NCBI GenBank assembly: GCA_035720945.1
Contig: DASTNK010000001.1
Coordinates: forward strand, 1 to 14,038
Length of the DNA stretch: 14,038 bases
Reading direction: 5' to 3'
DNA from: SCQX01 sp035720945
Lineage (GTDB): Bacteria > Pseudomonadota > Gammaproteobacteria > Burkholderiales > Burkholderiaceae_B
The notes under the pieces are model-generated. The model saw only the letters and a program-made list of their open reading frames with translations. It ran no database searches and was not told the DNA's origin. Every line of letters starts with the position of its first letter. Within the stretch, counting starts at the first letter, position 1. Shown here one piece after another: positions 13,617-14,038 of the stretch. The translations under genes were made by a program, and so were the position numbers.

Positions 13617-14038
13617 TCGACTACACCAAACTTCACAACGCGCTTGCCGAGGGCGGCCTGATCGTGGACACCATCACGGCGGGCCGCATGCAACGCTGCA
13701 AGGTGCATGGCGACAAGGGAGGCAAGAAATCCGGCTCGTACCGCCTGTTCGACGATGAATTGCCCCTGTGCCTGTGGTGGAACTGGAAGACGGCGACTTT
13801 CGGGGCTTGGGTATCCGATGCGCGCCCCCAGACGCCGGCGGATCGCACCCGCCAACGGGAGCTGATCGAGCAGGCCCGACGGGAGCGTCATCAACAGCAA
13901 CTTGCCCAGTGGGCCGAGAACCGCGTCACCCTGAGCCGTCTATTCGACGCCGCCGGCGCGATCACCGACGCCTGCCCGGCAGGCATCTATCTGGATCGGC
14001 GTGGGCTGTCGATTCCGAACTCGGATGCTCTGCGATTC
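13613..14038 (+). CDS. Toprim-domain primase, N-terminal part (gene continues at 1)
   Basis: The first 95 codons are 13613-13897; 13898-14038 repeats 1-141, so the gene goes on at base 1 and ends at 666. GGAGGT at 13601-13606 fixes the start. The N-terminal segment (MQRCKVHGDKGGKKSGSYRLF, then WWNWKTATFGAWVSD) fits the non-catalytic head of this primase family. It is followed by a charged, helical linker (RTRQRELIEQARRERHQQQL) and then the Toprim domain in the other part. No CHC2-type zinc finger is complete. See the C-terminal entry for the catalytic residues. Confidence 0.87.
   Translation, partial: MIDYTKLHNALAEGGLIVDTITAGRMQRCKVHGDKGGKKSGSYRLFDDELPLCLWWNWKTATFGAWVSDARPQTPADRTRQRELIEQARRERHQQQLAQWAENRVTLSRLFDAAGAITDACPAGIYLDRRGLSIPNSDALRF
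13898..14038. repeat. Terminal redundancy, right copy (circular overlap)
   Basis: Identical to 1-141 (see that entry). It should be removed from one end when the circle is closed. Confidence 0.93.

Overview
The window is a circularised contig. Bases 1-141 are identical to 13898-14038, so the molecule closes into a circle of 13,897 bp. The toprim primase gene runs across the arbitrary cut (13613 to the end, then 1-666). All genes that I accept are on the + strand. They are tightly packed, and most junctions are ATGA or 8-base overlaps. The GC-rich DNA, the Shine-Dalgarno sites and the families present (AlpA, Rha, DUF4102-type integrase, HigBA-like pair) point to a proteobacterium, probably gamma or beta. 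I cannot name the host.

Layout along the circle. (1) 9328-10540: three DNA-binding proteins (AlpA-like, Rha-like, winged-helix). (2) 10537-12480: a 647-aa tape-measure-like protein with a C-terminal lytic transglycosylase domain. (3) 12477-13616: a structured, possibly RNA-encoding stretch and three small unknown genes. (4) 13613 through 2453: a P4-alpha-like replication module split into toprim primase and DUF927 helicase. (5) 2446-2724: a dense 9-bp repeat array in alternating orientation (iteron-like), read through by a Val/Thr-rich ORF. (6) 2721-5189: a Cys-cluster protein, an SSB-like OB-fold protein, a tail/baseplate-hub-like protein and an HGGxSTG protein. (7) 5190-6458: 1.27 kb without a convincing gene, holding inverted repeats, DnaA-box-like motifs, an AT-rich tract, a C4/CI-type antisense-RNA-like structure and an attP-like repeat cluster. 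(8) 6459-9220: tyrosine integrase, HigB/HigA-like toxin-antitoxin pair and one unrecognised cargo gene.

Interpretation (inference). This is an excised or episomal integrative element with its own integration, replication and regulation. I see no capsid, portal, terminase large subunit, sheath, relaxase or CI-type protein repressor. That gene set resembles P4-like or Gram-negative PICI phage satellites. It is unusual in carrying two phage tail-tip/interior proteins, a hub and a tape measure with a wall-cleaving domain. A possible reading is a satellite that replaces or modifies parts of a helper phage's tail. The alternative is a decayed or minimal prophage-plasmid. The hub/tape-measure pair and the undescribed structured regions are the most interesting parts.
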